Shown here: positions 45,271-58,000 of the stretch, piece by piece | Layout of the letters: the number at the start of each line of letters is the position of its first letter | Numbering within the stretch: the first letter of the stretch is position 1 | Origin: Gnetum montanum | Lineage: Eukaryota > Streptophyta > Gnetopsida > Gnetales > Gnetaceae | Assembly: GCA_015680685.1 (NCBI GenBank) | Contig: MNCI01001077.1 | Span: 498,960-562,959 of the forward strand | Direction: 5' to 3' | Length of the DNA: 64,000 nucleotides | Made by a program: the position numbers and the translations under genes | Notes under the pieces: generated by a model | The model's database searches: none | Told to the model about the DNA's origin: nothing | Seen by the model: the letters and a program-made list of their open reading frames with translations, nothing else

Positions 45271-46643
45271 GAAACACCACAAAATTCTAAGCTTAGTACT
45301 TATCCAAAAAGAATCGAGCTTGAGGGCCCCACAGACAGCTTCAAGTAGAGTCGGACTCAACAAGGAGCAGTTCCCTGGGACCCGCAGATAACCATGACGA
45401 CATCTGCTATCAAAAAATGGTAACTTCGGAGCTCAAGATACTTAGTCTTCACTATGTATGCATTATCAGCGTATGCGCCCAGCGTACACAACCTGCATAC
45501 ACGCCCAACATACATGCCTCACATGAACACTCAGCATGTATGACTGATGTATACGTTTGGTATACAACCCCCAAAGATTGCAAGGAAACAGCGCTGCAAA
45601 GCAAGACTTTGTATAGAGCATCAACTCACATGAATAGAGCAATCATCAAACGCTGACATCATGCATTCTAAAGTTCATACGTTGAGCATGCACAACCTAC
45701 ATGCCCAACGTATATGCCTAGCATGTACAAAGTGTACAACTAGTGTCGGATCAAGGTCAACCGAGCTAAACATCCACAGGTAGCACCCTCATGGCATCCG
45801 AATTCAAATCTGAAGGCCAAAAGACTTCTTTTTCTTTGATCAAGTCTGTATGCCTAGGTAATATTCCTAGCATGTATACGCTAGCGTGCAACGGTATACG
45901 TTGGCGTACAGCGGTTTACGTTGGTGTGTAGCACGCTGTATACTTGTAAACTTTCATTCTTTTGCACCCAGTCAACGCGCCACATGTCACCCGACCCGAG
46001 AATCCAGCACTCCACAGCCAATCATCCCCTCTAAAAACCTGAGTCCCATGTCTACACTTTTATAAAAATCCCAATTTTTCACTAGACCGGGGTTGGCAAT
46101 TTTGATAAAAAAACTAGAGAAAAACAGAGAAACAGAGATGCTGAGAAACCAGAGAAAAAACCTTGTATTCTAGATCTCAACCCTACACACTGAGCATACA
46201 ACTTTTACGCTATGCCTGTAGTTGAACCCAGCACACAATCATCCCTGCATCCACCGGGGCTATTCGTCCGCCTTGTGTCAGAGTCAAAACTACGTTAGAC
46301 TGGTGCATTGTAACTTTCATTTTGTAATAATATTGTTACATTTCTTTGCTAAAATCTGTTATATTTTTTCATTCATTGTTACACGTTTACTGCTTACGCT
46401 TCTATAAATTTATGTTACGCTCTGTTTTACATTCGTTACGTCGTTTATATATAACCCAGCGTACAGTATATCGGTGTACATTCGGGGAAATCCTTGCCTG
46501 ATCCGCATGCCGACCACTCAAGGTACTCTACCTTTGTTAATTCCAACTTGCCCTCAAGTGAAGGTAGGATCTTCTATGCATGTCCAGAGATCTCCAGGTT
46601 TCTATTTCATTCCAGCTAGAAACCAACGATTTCGGACTGTACA
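45271..46643 (+). mobile_element. Element A: 3' LTR
   Basis: The 1,373-bp LTR is homologous along its length to 28130-29528, with substitutions and short indels. The TATA box TATAAAAA is at 46061. Its end ACTGTACA is followed by AGAGG, the decayed target copy, and then B's gag. Confidence 0.9.
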
Positions 46644-46648
46644 AGAGG

Positions 46649-47430
46649 TCAACGATTTTATCAAGTCTAAGCTGTATTACCTCGCTCGTCATTCCCTCAA
46701 CAAAGCCTTTGCTCAGACTAAGAGCATCCATGATGCAGTGGAGGCTAGTAAAGATCCGGCATATATAGTCTACAAAATTCTCATAGCAAGGATAAGGATA
46801 AAGGCAAATCTGTGACAATGATAGTGGCGATGGTTGTTGAGGGGGCCAAGATGAAAAATAACAATAATAAGAAAATGACTGCAGAGCCTGCCGAGCTGAC
46901 AACTAGCTCAAATGGCATCCATCAAGAAGCACCTAACACCCCCAAAGTACCCCTGCAACTAAGGCCAAAATTTGAGCGTAAGGATAGCTCAAATTACGCA
47001 ACTATACCTATGAAGCCTTCAGAAGATTTGAAGCAATTACTGGGAATCAGTCACATTCGACATAAGGTGATGTCCAAGGAGGCTCTGAAATTTCACAGGC
47101 ACCATTGTGAGTTACTCAAGAACCCTTCCTTCACCCAGCCTAATGAACCACCTATTCACATGAACTTTAGGCTAGACTGATTCTATGACTCCCATCAATT
47201 ATTTGGTCATGACATGGATTATTGTTGGGCGTTAAAAGATGACATTCAACATATGATTGATCAAGGTAACCTAATCTTAGACAGTAGTAGTCCATCTCAC
47301 TTAGAAAAACAAGCCATGCATGTGTACCAAGGCCTGTTAAATGCAAATAACACAGGGTACACAATTAACATGGTAGGAGTAGAGGGTGATAATCGGGCAC
47401 AGTCGAAACAACCTTTCGTGTTGTGAATGC
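46649..47430 (+). pseudogene. Element B: gag, second part
   Basis: This resumes at NDFIKSKLYYL, immediately after the A element. It continues with NKAFAQTKSIHDA and SKDPAYIVYK, has a frame change near 46800, and then runs open to the Leu before the stop at 47424, apart from one TGA. The region with FYDSHQLFGHDMDYCWALKD (47175-47235) resembles a reduced zinc-knuckle-like segment seen in Tat gag (H…H…C), followed by MIDQGNLILD. It is the best copy of this segment in the window. Confidence 0.85.
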
Positions 47431-47449
47431 ATCCTCGCTCTCCCCGAAC

Positions 47450-48606
47450 AACAAATCCATCAACCTTGACAAGTGATGCTCCAAGGAAACCTTTTATCCT
47501 TGGAGCCCCTCTCTAGACAACTTCTTGACAACCTATTGTTGGTAAAGCCACGGCCCAGCCCACACCTATGCCTAAGACTCCCTTTCTCATCAAGGTACCA
47601 AAACCATCAACCGCCCCTCCTGTGCAGGGGAAAACCTCCAAGTTAATCCCTCGATCCAAACTTAATAGAAAAGGAGGAGGAGGTATGACAATTGGTACAA
47701 CCAAGGATCATATTACGCTGGGATTTTCCAAGCCTAAACCCCTCGCTTTTGTACCCTTGGCCCAATTTTCTAAAAATGGTGAAGTTATGCAAATGCAACC
47801 ATCTCCTCCTAGCCAAAAGAAACATAGCCCTCAACCAAATGTCACTCCTCCCTAAGAAATTTATCTCCTAGGGTGAATGGAAAAGGAAAAGGATGACAAG
47901 CAGCCAGATCGTGGGTGGGATCTCTTCAACGCCTTTACGCAAGTCAAATAGGCTCTAAAACAAAACAACACAACATTAAGCCTCTATGATTTACTCATGA
48001 TGTCACAAAAACATCATGAGACTATGGTTCGTATGATCACATCCATACCCATGAACGAAAGCCTATCCATGGATGAAGAAGCGATTCATTCCATTATGCT
48101 TTCTCTCACGGTTGAGAAACTTGGGCCTTCCTTATTAGCCTTTCACAATGAATCCATTAAGGATGACCCAAAAAAGGGTCAAGTAACAATGGCATCCATG
48201 TTCATCACCATTTGGGTTGGCCAACACTAAATTCAGAGTGTGCATGTGGATGATGGGACGACCACTAATGTCATCCCATATCCCATAGTGAATAAGCTAG
48301 GTCTGATCGATCAGATCATTCCTACCACAACATCATGTTTAAAGTTGTTCAACAGGGCATGAGTGCAAGTCAAAGGCATAGTGCACATCAACTTTGTGGC
48401 ATGGGAGCAGTTCCCCACGGACGCAACCTTTATTATCGTCGAAGAGATGCTTGGCTTCAACTTGATCTTGGGGAGGTCTTGGTTGGCTCAACTGAGGGCA
48501 GTTTCATCACCTATACATCACGAGATCCATTTGCCCTACATCGGAGGAGAAGTGGTTATCCACGGTGGTGAAATAACCCCTCAGGCTATTAATAACATAG
48601 AAACAT
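47450..48606 (+). pseudogene. Element B: linker and aspartic protease
   Basis: The Pro-rich linker (PFLIKVPKP near 47580) leads to TTLSLYDLLM (from about 47970) and the protease frame, open with three stops up to 48606. The catalytic motif is Asp-Asp-Gly at 48249-48257 (HVDDGTTTNVIPYP). IVEEMLGFNLILGRSWLAQL and SSPIHHEIHLPY follow. The coding similarity to A and C stops at about 48606, where LTR-type sequence of element C begins without a clean TG or target duplication. RT and the 3' half of B are therefore missing. Confidence 0.8.
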
Positions 48607-48611
48607 AGAAA

Positions 48612-49892
48612 CATAAGTGTCAGTGCTATGCTCTCACTTCCCCTTGCTACACTCTAGAGTGTAGCTAGCATGGCTAGCATTGGACTTCAATCTTTGTAGA
48701 ATTTGCCAAACTGTTAGGCTACAATCCAAAATGTAGATATCATAGTAATGCAAGATAGTCTCTAAAAGCTTTCAAAACCTAGCATCAGTCTTCATCTTAG
48801 CTTTGACATTCCTCTAGTAAGCATGAACAACAATTCATATTTCTTTTTCATCCCCCACCTATCCCCAAAATTGTACATATGCTTGATCCTACTCAAAAGT
48901 GGGGAGAACAAAGTCCTAGAGTTTCACCTCTAAATTGCACTATTTTACATTGTTTGTAGGTACATTGTAGTCTTTTCAACTTTGGCACATGCAGTCTTGG
49001 TAGTGTAGTCACAATCTGGTAATCTATTGGGGTCCATTGAAGTACAATGGAGCATAGCACTAGTTGCTCTAGTGGGAGCGTAGTTGGGTCTAGTGTAGCC
49101 ACAACTACCCTCATGCCACATGGTGTCCAATCCATACTTTACATCAAAACTAATCCTATAAATAACCCAACATTTCATGTTTTAGGGGTTCGCAAAATTC
49201 AAACTTTGGTGGACATTTTTTGGTCAACAACTTTGCATTTGCATGGCATTTTCATCACTTGATAAGACTAAAGAAAATTGAACACCCCTACACCCCAGAG
49301 TGCTCAACACCTTAGCAATAACTTTGCATCACTATAGCACACTGTAGCCTACAGGACACTATGTTAGCCAACCCAGTAGGTGCAAACATCATGGAAAATA
49401 TCAATTTCCACAACTTGAACACCCTAGAGATTGTGACTACACTACCTACTATGCCTATCTATACATTGGATACCTCCTCACTTCTCCTTTGCAATTGCTA
49501 TGCTTCTCCCGATTTAAGGTAGTACCATTCTTCCTCTTTATAACTCCTTTATATTTCCAAGCATTCTCTTTGTCATTTAGCATTGCATTGATATTTTTTT
49601 ACTATTTTTCACATATTTGCACATTTGCACTATCATTCTCACACCAAGAGACCTTGTTACACTTGGGCTTAGTCAACCTTGGTACCACCAAAAGTACCAT
49701 GCAAACCCATAGAACGCATTAATCAAAATACTCCGTAAGTACTATTTTGATAGAAAATACCATCTTAAGTGCTCTACCTCAAATTTTCCCCTCAAACAAT
49801 GGCCCTTTAGATAGGATTAGGGTTATGATTGTATCACAGCTATAGATCCCTTGACATGATCATTCCAGCCACTAACATTTTTGATTACTATA
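48612..49892 (+). mobile_element. Element C: 5' LTR, truncated at its left end
   Basis: This aligns with the C 3' LTR from 61200 on (AAGTGTCAGTGCTA, GGACTTCAATCTTTG, CCCAAAATTGTACATATGC and others). The first 430 bp of the LTR are missing relative to 60770. The TATA box CCTATAAATAACC is near 49157. It ends near TTACTATA (49892), with a primer-site relic 6 nt later. Confidence 0.75.
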
Positions 49893-49898
49893 GTTTTC

Positions 49899-49916
49899 TA
49901 ATGCTAGAATGAGGGT
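49899..49916 (+). other. Element C primer-binding site relic
   Basis: TAATGCTAGAATGAGGGT corresponds to TGGTGCTAGAAGGAGGGC of element B with four changes. Confidence 0.5.
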
Positions 49917-50400
49917 CATGCAATTTTCTTCTACATTTAGTGGTAGTACCATGTGCTGTCTATACCTCTGTTACTAGTTTTCAGCTAGTGTAGACTTGAC
50001 ATCCTTGTGGACCTACGATAGTAGTAGCTGGATTCTAGGCTAGTGTACAAGTTCTCTACAAGTGAGTTGGTATAGATTGGACCTAGTTCTCAATTCCCCT
50101 AGAACCATGCTAGATGAAAGCCCAGGCATATCTTTGGCACTTAACCAAAACTTTCGATGCTTGGGAGAGCGTAACTAGCTCTCAGCAATAGAGCATAGTT
50201 CTCTCCAACATAGCGAGCATGCCACCAAGGTTAGTCGCTTTTCTGTAGCATTTTTAGAGTTATCCATTTTTTGGTGAATTTCACACTTGGCCATTTTTTC
50301 AAAATTTTTCAACATTTTTGTACTTAGTCATTTTCTTAGCATTTTCTATACTTAGCAATTTTTTTCAACATTGTAACTTTTGCACTTTTTGTATAGCATC

Positions 50401-52260
50401 ATGAACCCCAAGATACCTTTGACCTATTCCTTAAGAGCAGTTGTTGCCTAGCCTATCTAGTAGGTGATACAAAGTAATCATCCCCCCACTCCTATACTAG
50501 AACAATGGTACTCACTCAAACTACGCAATCAACCTCTTGGGTACATGGTACTCAACAACAAAAAATATAACTTTCTTTGCATGAAAATCCAAGTGGGTCT
50601 ATCCCTAGATTTCAAAGAAATGGATGCAAAATAAATTTATGAAATTATACATTAGAATGGAAGGGAATGCCTCCCTGCCCATAATGATTTCATCCTGCTC
50701 ACTAAGACCTCTAAATGGATGCTCGACCAACTCATTTGACTGAGGTAGTTAAATGAGAACGACATGGAAACTGACTATGAGGAGCCCCTATAGGATGCAT
50801 AGGATGAGTTCAAGGCTCATTCAAAAAATGATAATCCCTTTTATGCCTCTTTCTAGTAGGTTACCTCTAGTTTCATCCCTCTATAGTCTTAGTCATTTTC
50901 CTTCTTTAAGGTGGTGACATCCCCCACCGTCACCTCCCAGGTCACTGCCTATGATGAAAAACAACCAAATGTTGCATGCACACCAAGGTACAAGATGATT
51001 TGACACCCTTCCTTTTGTCATCTTGGCATAGTCTATGCAAGCCTCCATGTTAGCATCTATGATGTCAATGTAGCCCTATGTGCACATGCTGCAGATGTCC
51101 TAGCCACACATGAGCTAGGTGTCCTACATCCTACCCATCTTGTTGCTGCCACCTACAATAGCCCAAGCCACAACCATGTGGTGGGTCCTCACCTCTATGT
51201 CCATGGCATAGCAATGACATAGGCAACAACACACACACTAGGCATCTCACATGGTCATGTAGCCCATAGTAGGATCATGGGCTACTCAAAAAACATTGGG
51301 GGTAGCACAATCGATGTAGCCAACTACACCCATCCCAAGCTTGGACCAAGCATTCCAACTCATTTAGACACTCACTAAGGAAGTCAAGTGACTGAAGGTT
51401 ACCTCCTTCAAAATAGTTCTTATGATGGACTTTTACCAGGATAACCTAATTTTTCTTGTATTCCCATCACTAACCCTACCTCTTGGAATCCAACTTCGCT
51501 AGTTTACCAAATATAATAGTGAGGGGAACCCTAACACCCATCTAGTGACATTCCATTATGAATGCCTTCAATTGCAAGCATGGGTACATGCAATCATCCA
51601 TGCATTTTCCATGTCCCTGATTGGAAAGGCACTAGATTGGTACTACACACTTCCTAGGGCATCCATATCTACCTTGGAAGAATTACTTAGTTAATTCATC
51701 ACTTGCTTCAAGTACAACTTGAAGCCTAGGACAACCTTAAATCAAGTAATGCAAATCAAGCAAGACCAGTTAGAGCCTGTGCAAAAATTCATTCAATGCT
51801 AGAGTGCCACCCTCAATTAAATTCATGAGCCCATTACAAAAACCCATATACTAGCTATTTTCAAAGTTGTAGTGAATGACTTCATCAAGTTGAAACTATA
51901 CTACCTTGGCTTTCACTCCTTAAGCCAAGAATTTGCTCAAAAAAAGAGCATTTAGGATGTGGCAAAGGCTACTAAGGACCTAGCCTATGTGGCCTACAAA
52001 AATGCACATGAAAATAAAGATAAGAAAAAGAGCAAGGAAACCACAACTATTGCAATGATGGCCAATGTGGCCAAGCCAAATAATGTCAAACCAACAACCA
52101 AGGAACCTAAGGCCCTAGCTAAAAATAAGGCATCTAGCTCTAGCACTATGGTGACCAACCAGTCTACACCATTGATGGTCATGGGGCAAGCTACCCTAGG
52201 GTCAAACTTTAAGTGTAAGGACTACTCAAAGTATAACAATTGTCCATCAAGCCATTAGAG
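50401..52260 (+). pseudogene. Element C: gag
   Basis: The ATG at 50401 (MNPKIPLTYSLRAVV) precedes a NFLCMKIQVGLSLDF block, as in A, B and D. The capsid core at 51421-51960 reads VDFYQDNLIFL, KYNSEGNPNTHL, LDWYYTLP, FITCFKYNLKP and FIKLKLYYL. It carries stops at positions that are Gln, Trp or Glu elsewhere. A Lys/Thr-rich tail (MAKATKDLAYVAYKN, 51959-52258) is open. The zinc-knuckle-like region near 52420-52480 has lost several Cys/His. This is the most decayed of the four plus-strand gag copies but keeps the same length and order. Confidence 0.75.
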
Positions 52261-52552
52261 CTCTTGGGTCATCTTTTAATGTTGGGCCTATCTAGTATAA
52301 GCATATGTCTAAAGATGCTCACAAGTTCCATGATCATGCTCCTATGAGCTCCTTAGAGATCCATTAGTTACTACACCAAAAGATCCTTCGGTCCCAAAAT
52401 ATTTCAAGTTGAACCAATTCTTCCATTACCATCAACTACATGGCAATGACACAAATTTCTACATGGCCTTATGAGATGACATATTATGCATGATTGACCA
52501 AGGTGAACTAATCCTTGATGTAACTAACCCAATTCAAAAAGAAAATTAATCA

Positions 52553-53880
52553 ATGAAGGTCTACAAAGGCCCTCTTAATGCAAGAGGCACAAGCCATGTT
52601 ATCAATGCCATCAGAATTAAGGATGACTTAGACCCAACACAAGAGCCATTCATGGTTGTTATTTCCTTTGGCAACAGTAGGGCCTCCTCAACATCAACTA
52701 GTTCATGGTTCCCTTTTATCATCAAAGCACCACCTTGGGCATCCATGAAAACCTTTGTGGTTAGGGCCCCATAACATGTTACAGCGATAGAAACCTAGAC
52801 ATCTTTTATCATTATTGTGCCTCAATGTGTGGATGCCTTGCCTACTTAAAGTCTAGTGGTGGGGACTACGTCAAGCCCTACTTGCCCAAAGCCTCATCCT
52901 GCATACAACAATAGGTAGTTTAGGTGGTATCGTGGAACGACAAATGAGCACCTCACTGACAAAATGATTAGGGAACACATGGAGCTAGGTCTACCTAGGT
53001 CCATCCCCTTGTCTTCCATTCGTATGACCACATTGACTGAAAAAACTATCACAAGCAATCAACAACTAAGAACTAAGGCTCAAAAGTGGACATAACAATC
53101 CACACCCATATATCCTCCCTAAGAGATATTTCTCTTAGGCCACATGGAGGAGATGAAGGCCAATAAGGCAATTGATAGTAGTAAGTATTTCCTAGATGCA
53201 TTAGCACAAGTCAAATAGGCTCTAAAATAAGAGCACATAACCTTGAGCCTATACGACTTGGTTATAACCTCCTCTACTCACCATGAAGTACTACTTCACA
53301 TGTTGACCTCTATTCCTATTAAGGAGGGCATCCTAGTGGATGAACAAGCCATCCACATTGTGATGTTTTCTCCTACACCATAGGAATTGGGTTCAACATG
53401 CTCTTAGCATTATAGGACAAGGTGATCAAGGTTGACCCTGAAAAGGGTCAACTTGTCACTGTGCCAATGTTCATAACAATGTATATAGGGCAATGCAAGA
53501 TTCATAGTGTGCATGTTGACAACAAGGTATCAACTAATGTCATCCCATTCCCATTCATTGATAAGTTTGGTCTTGCTAGCCAAATCAAACCTACAAAGAC
53601 AAAGTGCATGAAGTCCTTCAATGGGTCACATGTTGTCATAAGGGGAATGGTCATGATAGCTTTCATGGCAAGGGAGCAATTTCCCACAACAACTAAATTC
53701 ATTATCATCGAGGAGATGCCCAGGTTCAACCTGATCTTAGGAAGGCCTTTCCTAGCCTAATTACAAATTTTCTCTTCACCCATCCACCAAGAGATCCACC
53801 TTTAGGATGAAGGTGAAGAAGTGATCATACATGGTGACAATGTAGCCCCTTCAACCATCAACAATGTTGACAAAAAATAA
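52553..53880 (+). pseudogene. Element C: linker and aspartic protease remnant
   Basis: A Pro-rich linker (52553-52900) is followed by a broken SLYDLVITS segment near 53245. The protease frame then runs open at 53422-53760. The expected Asp-Asp-Gly is changed to Asp-Asn-Lys (HVDNKVSTNVIPFP), so the catalytic Asp may remain but the Gly is lost. IIEEMPRFNLILGRPFLA is conserved. It ends near 53880 with INNVDKK, beyond which the minisatellite region begins. Confidence 0.7.
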
Positions 53881-54344
53881 GGGTTAGAGTTACAGTTCCT
53901 TGATGACATGCTTCTCATAAAGAATGAGGGTTAACCTTATCATGTAGACCTTCCTAAGTAACAAAAATATGTTGACAACATTCCTAGGAAAGCTCTATCG
54001 GTAGAATTTCCCTTTAGCATCATGGATGAAGGTCTAGGTGAATATTTCCTTATACTACCCTAGCCCTATGCATCCCCAACCAACATTAAGTTAAGAAGCA
54101 ACTACATGACTAAGGTAACCCCTTAGTTCAACATGTGCTAGGTGCCTATTTGCCTCTAATCTCTACATGCCTCATTTTCCTTTTATTTGTGTTGTTACAC
54201 TTTGTATGGTTGCTGGTGTTTTACATCATTTATTTTATTATGAATTCATTCCTTTTGTTTATGCATCTTCATTTAGTTTTCTTATGCATTAAAAAACAAT
54301 AAAATACATAAAGATCATAAAATATAAAATTTTTTAAAAAATAC

Positions 54345-54830
54345 ATACAACCCACCATGGCCTAAAATTGGCCACCTTCCTTGCAATGTCATGGCTTGAA
54401 AAGGCCTTAAACTAACATAGAGCCCATCATGGCCTAAAACTAGTCACCTTCCTTGCATTGTCATGGTCCAATAAGACCTTAAACTAGCATACAGTCCACC
54501 ATGGCCTAAAACTAGCCACCTTCCTTGCATCATCATGGCTTGAAAATTCCTTAAACTAGCAGAAAGCCTACCATGGTCTAAAATTTGCCGCCTTCCTTGC
54601 ATCATTATGGCCCAAAAAATCCTTAAACTAGCATATGGTCAACTACAACCTAAAATTGGCAACCCTTTTACTTTCATCGCAATGGATTACCATAGCCTAA
54701 AATTGGCATCACATTTTCTTCTTTTATTTATGGCCTTAAATAACCTTAAACTAGCAATCGTTATGGCCTGAAATGACCTAAAACTAGTACTGGCCCTTCT
54801 ACCATGGCCTTAAACTGGCATGGGGAGCAC
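54345..54830. repeat. Minisatellite CATGGCCTAAAACTAGCCACCTTCCTTGCA, element C
   Basis: Six to eight units of about 60 bp alternate ATGGCCTAAAACTAG and GGCCTTAAACTAGCATA with CACCTTCCTTGCATC spacers. They are placed between protease and the 3' end of the antisense gene, as in A and F. Confidence 0.85.
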
Positions 54831-55064
54831 AAGTGGCCTAATCACATCAACCAACCACATTATTAGCACTCAATACTTAGCAAATAAACGCAAGACTTTA
54901 CATAATACACAATCCACATAGCAAAAAATACTTTATTACTACATCTCCATTAATCCATCAATAAAATATATGGCATGACTATAAAGAAAAAATGGCAAAA
55001 AATGAAAAATTTCCCAATATTAGGGCTACATTAGGACTGCTTAGCTAATGGTATTCAATTGGGG

Positions 55065-58000
55065 TTAAGGCTCCTCCTCCTCTTCCTTTGTTGCTCCATT
55101 GGGGCTTGCGGTATTGCTTGGTGCCTACTTAAAGCAATGCAAAATATTAAACTAGTCAGCAAAGGAACAACATGAAAAACTAATATAAAAAAAATAACAC
55201 CAAAAATAAAAAAGTCAACTAACCTAAGAGAGTTCCACATCGATTTCTGGAGGTAATTTATCAAAGCCCACCTCTAAGCATTGGAGGATTTTGGCCTCTG
55301 ATAGCTACATCCATTCCTCTTGGCCAAAGTCAATACCTATGAGGGTCTTGTCTTTGTCCATGGAGGTCCATGCAGGTGGCTCTATTGAAAATTTCATAGA
55401 GGAAACCTCCCCTAAGGGAACAACAAAGTACCTCTCTAGAGACTTACTCATGACTATGTGATGAGCAAACAACTCATAAGTCCATGTCCCATTAATTTCC
55501 TCAAGAAACATATCATAGCAATGGTGTTTGAAGAACTTCTCTTGTATCATTAAAGGTATGAATTTTTCTTGTTCTTGTATTGGTGCTTTTGGTTTTTCTG
55601 ATTTTTCTCCCATTGATACACCTTTATGCTATAATACTTCCAATCCTACTTTTTTTTGGCTAGCAAGTCCATTTATAGCCTCTACTCGATACTCTCTCTA
55701 GTGGCCTCATTCTTGCCCTAGATTTCCAACCATTACCTAGCATAGTCAATCTAAACTATTCACCAAGTACTATCCTCTAGTGCATGAGCTTCAAGGAAAT
55801 CTTAACATGACTACAAATCCTTCATCTTAGCACCTTGGCTCATTGCCCTATCCTAGAACTTGTGCACTTGTTTCCACAGATGCTCATTTGTGTGCTTGGA
55901 AACCCATAATGCCTTTACACATGAAAGTGTCCACTTACTCGTTTCCTCATACACATTGTGGAGCACATGCTCCACCTTAGGGAAAAACTCAGGATATCAT
56001 CCACTTTGGCCACACTGCTCAGTTTCCAACAAAGATTTGAACTTATTGACATATAACAAGTAAAAAATGATTAGCCACAAACTAAGCATCAAATCAGTAA
56101 AGCAAAGAAACATCACATGCATACCAACCTTGGGATCCACCTACTATATGTAGTCCACCATGTCCTAAACCCAACCTTCCATGAAGGTGAACTTCTCAAG
56201 TGTTTCTACCCATGGCTCCATGTAGTAGGTAAAGGTGGATGCCAAATCGCTAGCAGGTACATCTATGGCTACAATGAAATAACACATTTAGATATAATCA
56301 AATACCCAAAGATGCAAGAGTAGAAAGAGAGTAGTGAAAATTGAAACTCAAAGCACATACCTAGTAAACCCTTACATGTGAGAGTGGGGGGATCACCTAG
56401 TTACACATCATCAAAGAGGTTATCAAAGTCACCCTTATCAAGGTGAAGTAGTCCCTCCTCCTCCAACTATTAGAGGAGCTCTATAGCCTCATGTAGCTCT
56501 TCCCCCTATGCCTCTCCCTCATCAATTTGAGGAGGGACCTCCTCTACTACTACTTTTCCCACTACTCAGGTAGCCCTCTCACCTAATCCAAACAATTCAC
56601 ACATGTCAAGATTAGCATTTTAACACTTAGCATAATATAGCATAGTGAAAAATTCCTAAAAATATAAATACATAAAATTCAAAAATGCATCTAATAACTT
56701 GTACTAACCCACAACATCTGTACATAACCCATGAAACTTTAGGTGGATCTTCTTGTTGCCTACCTTTTTGACCTCCCATGTAAGCTCCTCTATGGGATGT
56801 GGCCTTTTAATCTTTGCCTTAGATGATCCCACTATCTTGAAAATATAACACTCTTCCTTGGCTACATTCTATATACCAACTGGTGGTACCTCACCTACAC
56901 TATTATGCAAGTAGTTAGATCAAACCAAATAACCTCTTGTCATTATGAAAAATCACTCATCAATTACCTCTAGTTCATCTCGTGCTTCGATGATAGAAAA
57001 TAGGTGCTTAATCCATGGCTTCAAGAGTTGTGTGTAGTCTTGCACCATTCATCATCCATCCTTGCAAACCACTGAAGCTCTGCAAACCTTCGTAGGTATC
57101 TTGCAAAGAATGTGGAGTGCATGTGCAACCTTGCTTGGAGGTTGTAGTGCAACTTAACAATCTCAACATGTAAGCCACCAAGAATGTGAGAGGCCTAGTT
57201 GTACCTTGTGCCCTCCTCCAGCATGTCCTTCATCACTCAAGCTTTCTCCACCCCAAGGATTTTTAGTTAGGAAAGTAGCTTTAGAAATGCATAGGCATGA
57301 AAAAAGGATAAAACTCATGAACCATAGGCACCTACACATCCTTAATGAGTATGCCTTTGTGAGATCGAGAAGTTCCTAGCCACTCCTCAATATCGCCTCA
57401 ATGGTCCACCTCTCTATTGGTTTTATCAATGACCAAGACGCCATCAAAGGAGAGGTTAAAGAGGTTAAAAAATAAGTCATTGATGAGGTCCAAGACCACC
57501 CTCACACCACGTACCTACATGACAAAGTGATGAGTATTTTTGCTAAAGGAATCAATAATAGCAACCATTTTAGCCACTGGAATGCTTGGGATAAGGACCA
57601 CGAAAAGGTCCATCAACCCATCCCACATAAACCTATTGGTCAAGTCCACTAGGAACTAGTTGCACAACCAATGTTATGCACCCTTAAAATCTTCATACTT
57701 CATGATGAGGGTTTCCTCAGTGCAGTACATAATAACCATTGTAACCTCTCCCAGATCAACTACTGATACAATACAAGCAAAAAAAAACATTAGCGTCATG
57801 CAAAAAGGTAAAGTAGAAAATGCACAGGAGAAAAATGATAAATTTCTTACATGGGAAAAAAGGTGTGTGCAATGGTGATGGTGGAACCAATGCATCCTTA
57901 ACACTAGGTACACTGTTCACCCACTTTGCATCCAAGCATCCATGGATCTAACACCTCTCATAGGCTTTTAGATACTGACAAGGATAGTCCACCAAGTTGG

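Larger units (their letters stand above)
28130..46643 (+). mobile_element. Element A: complete 18.5-kb Tat/Ogre-like Ty3/gypsy retrotransposon
   Basis: Bounded by two LTRs (28130-29528 and 45271-46643) that both start TGAAACACCACAAAATTCT and end in TACA. The flanking 5-mers are AGCAG (28125-28129) and AGAGG (46644-46648), a target-site duplication with two changes. Removing the element and one 5-mer restores B's gag frame at the junction. The order is LTR, primer site, repeat-rich leader, gag, Pro-rich linker, protease, minisatellite, antisense gene, minisatellite, RT, RNase H, archaeal-type RNase H, integrase, 37-bp repeats, polypurine tract, LTR. About 8 differences in the first 143 bp of the LTR pair point to an old insertion. 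Frameshifts and stops show it is inactive. Large size and dual RNase H fit the Tat/Ogre lineage. Confidence 0.9.
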
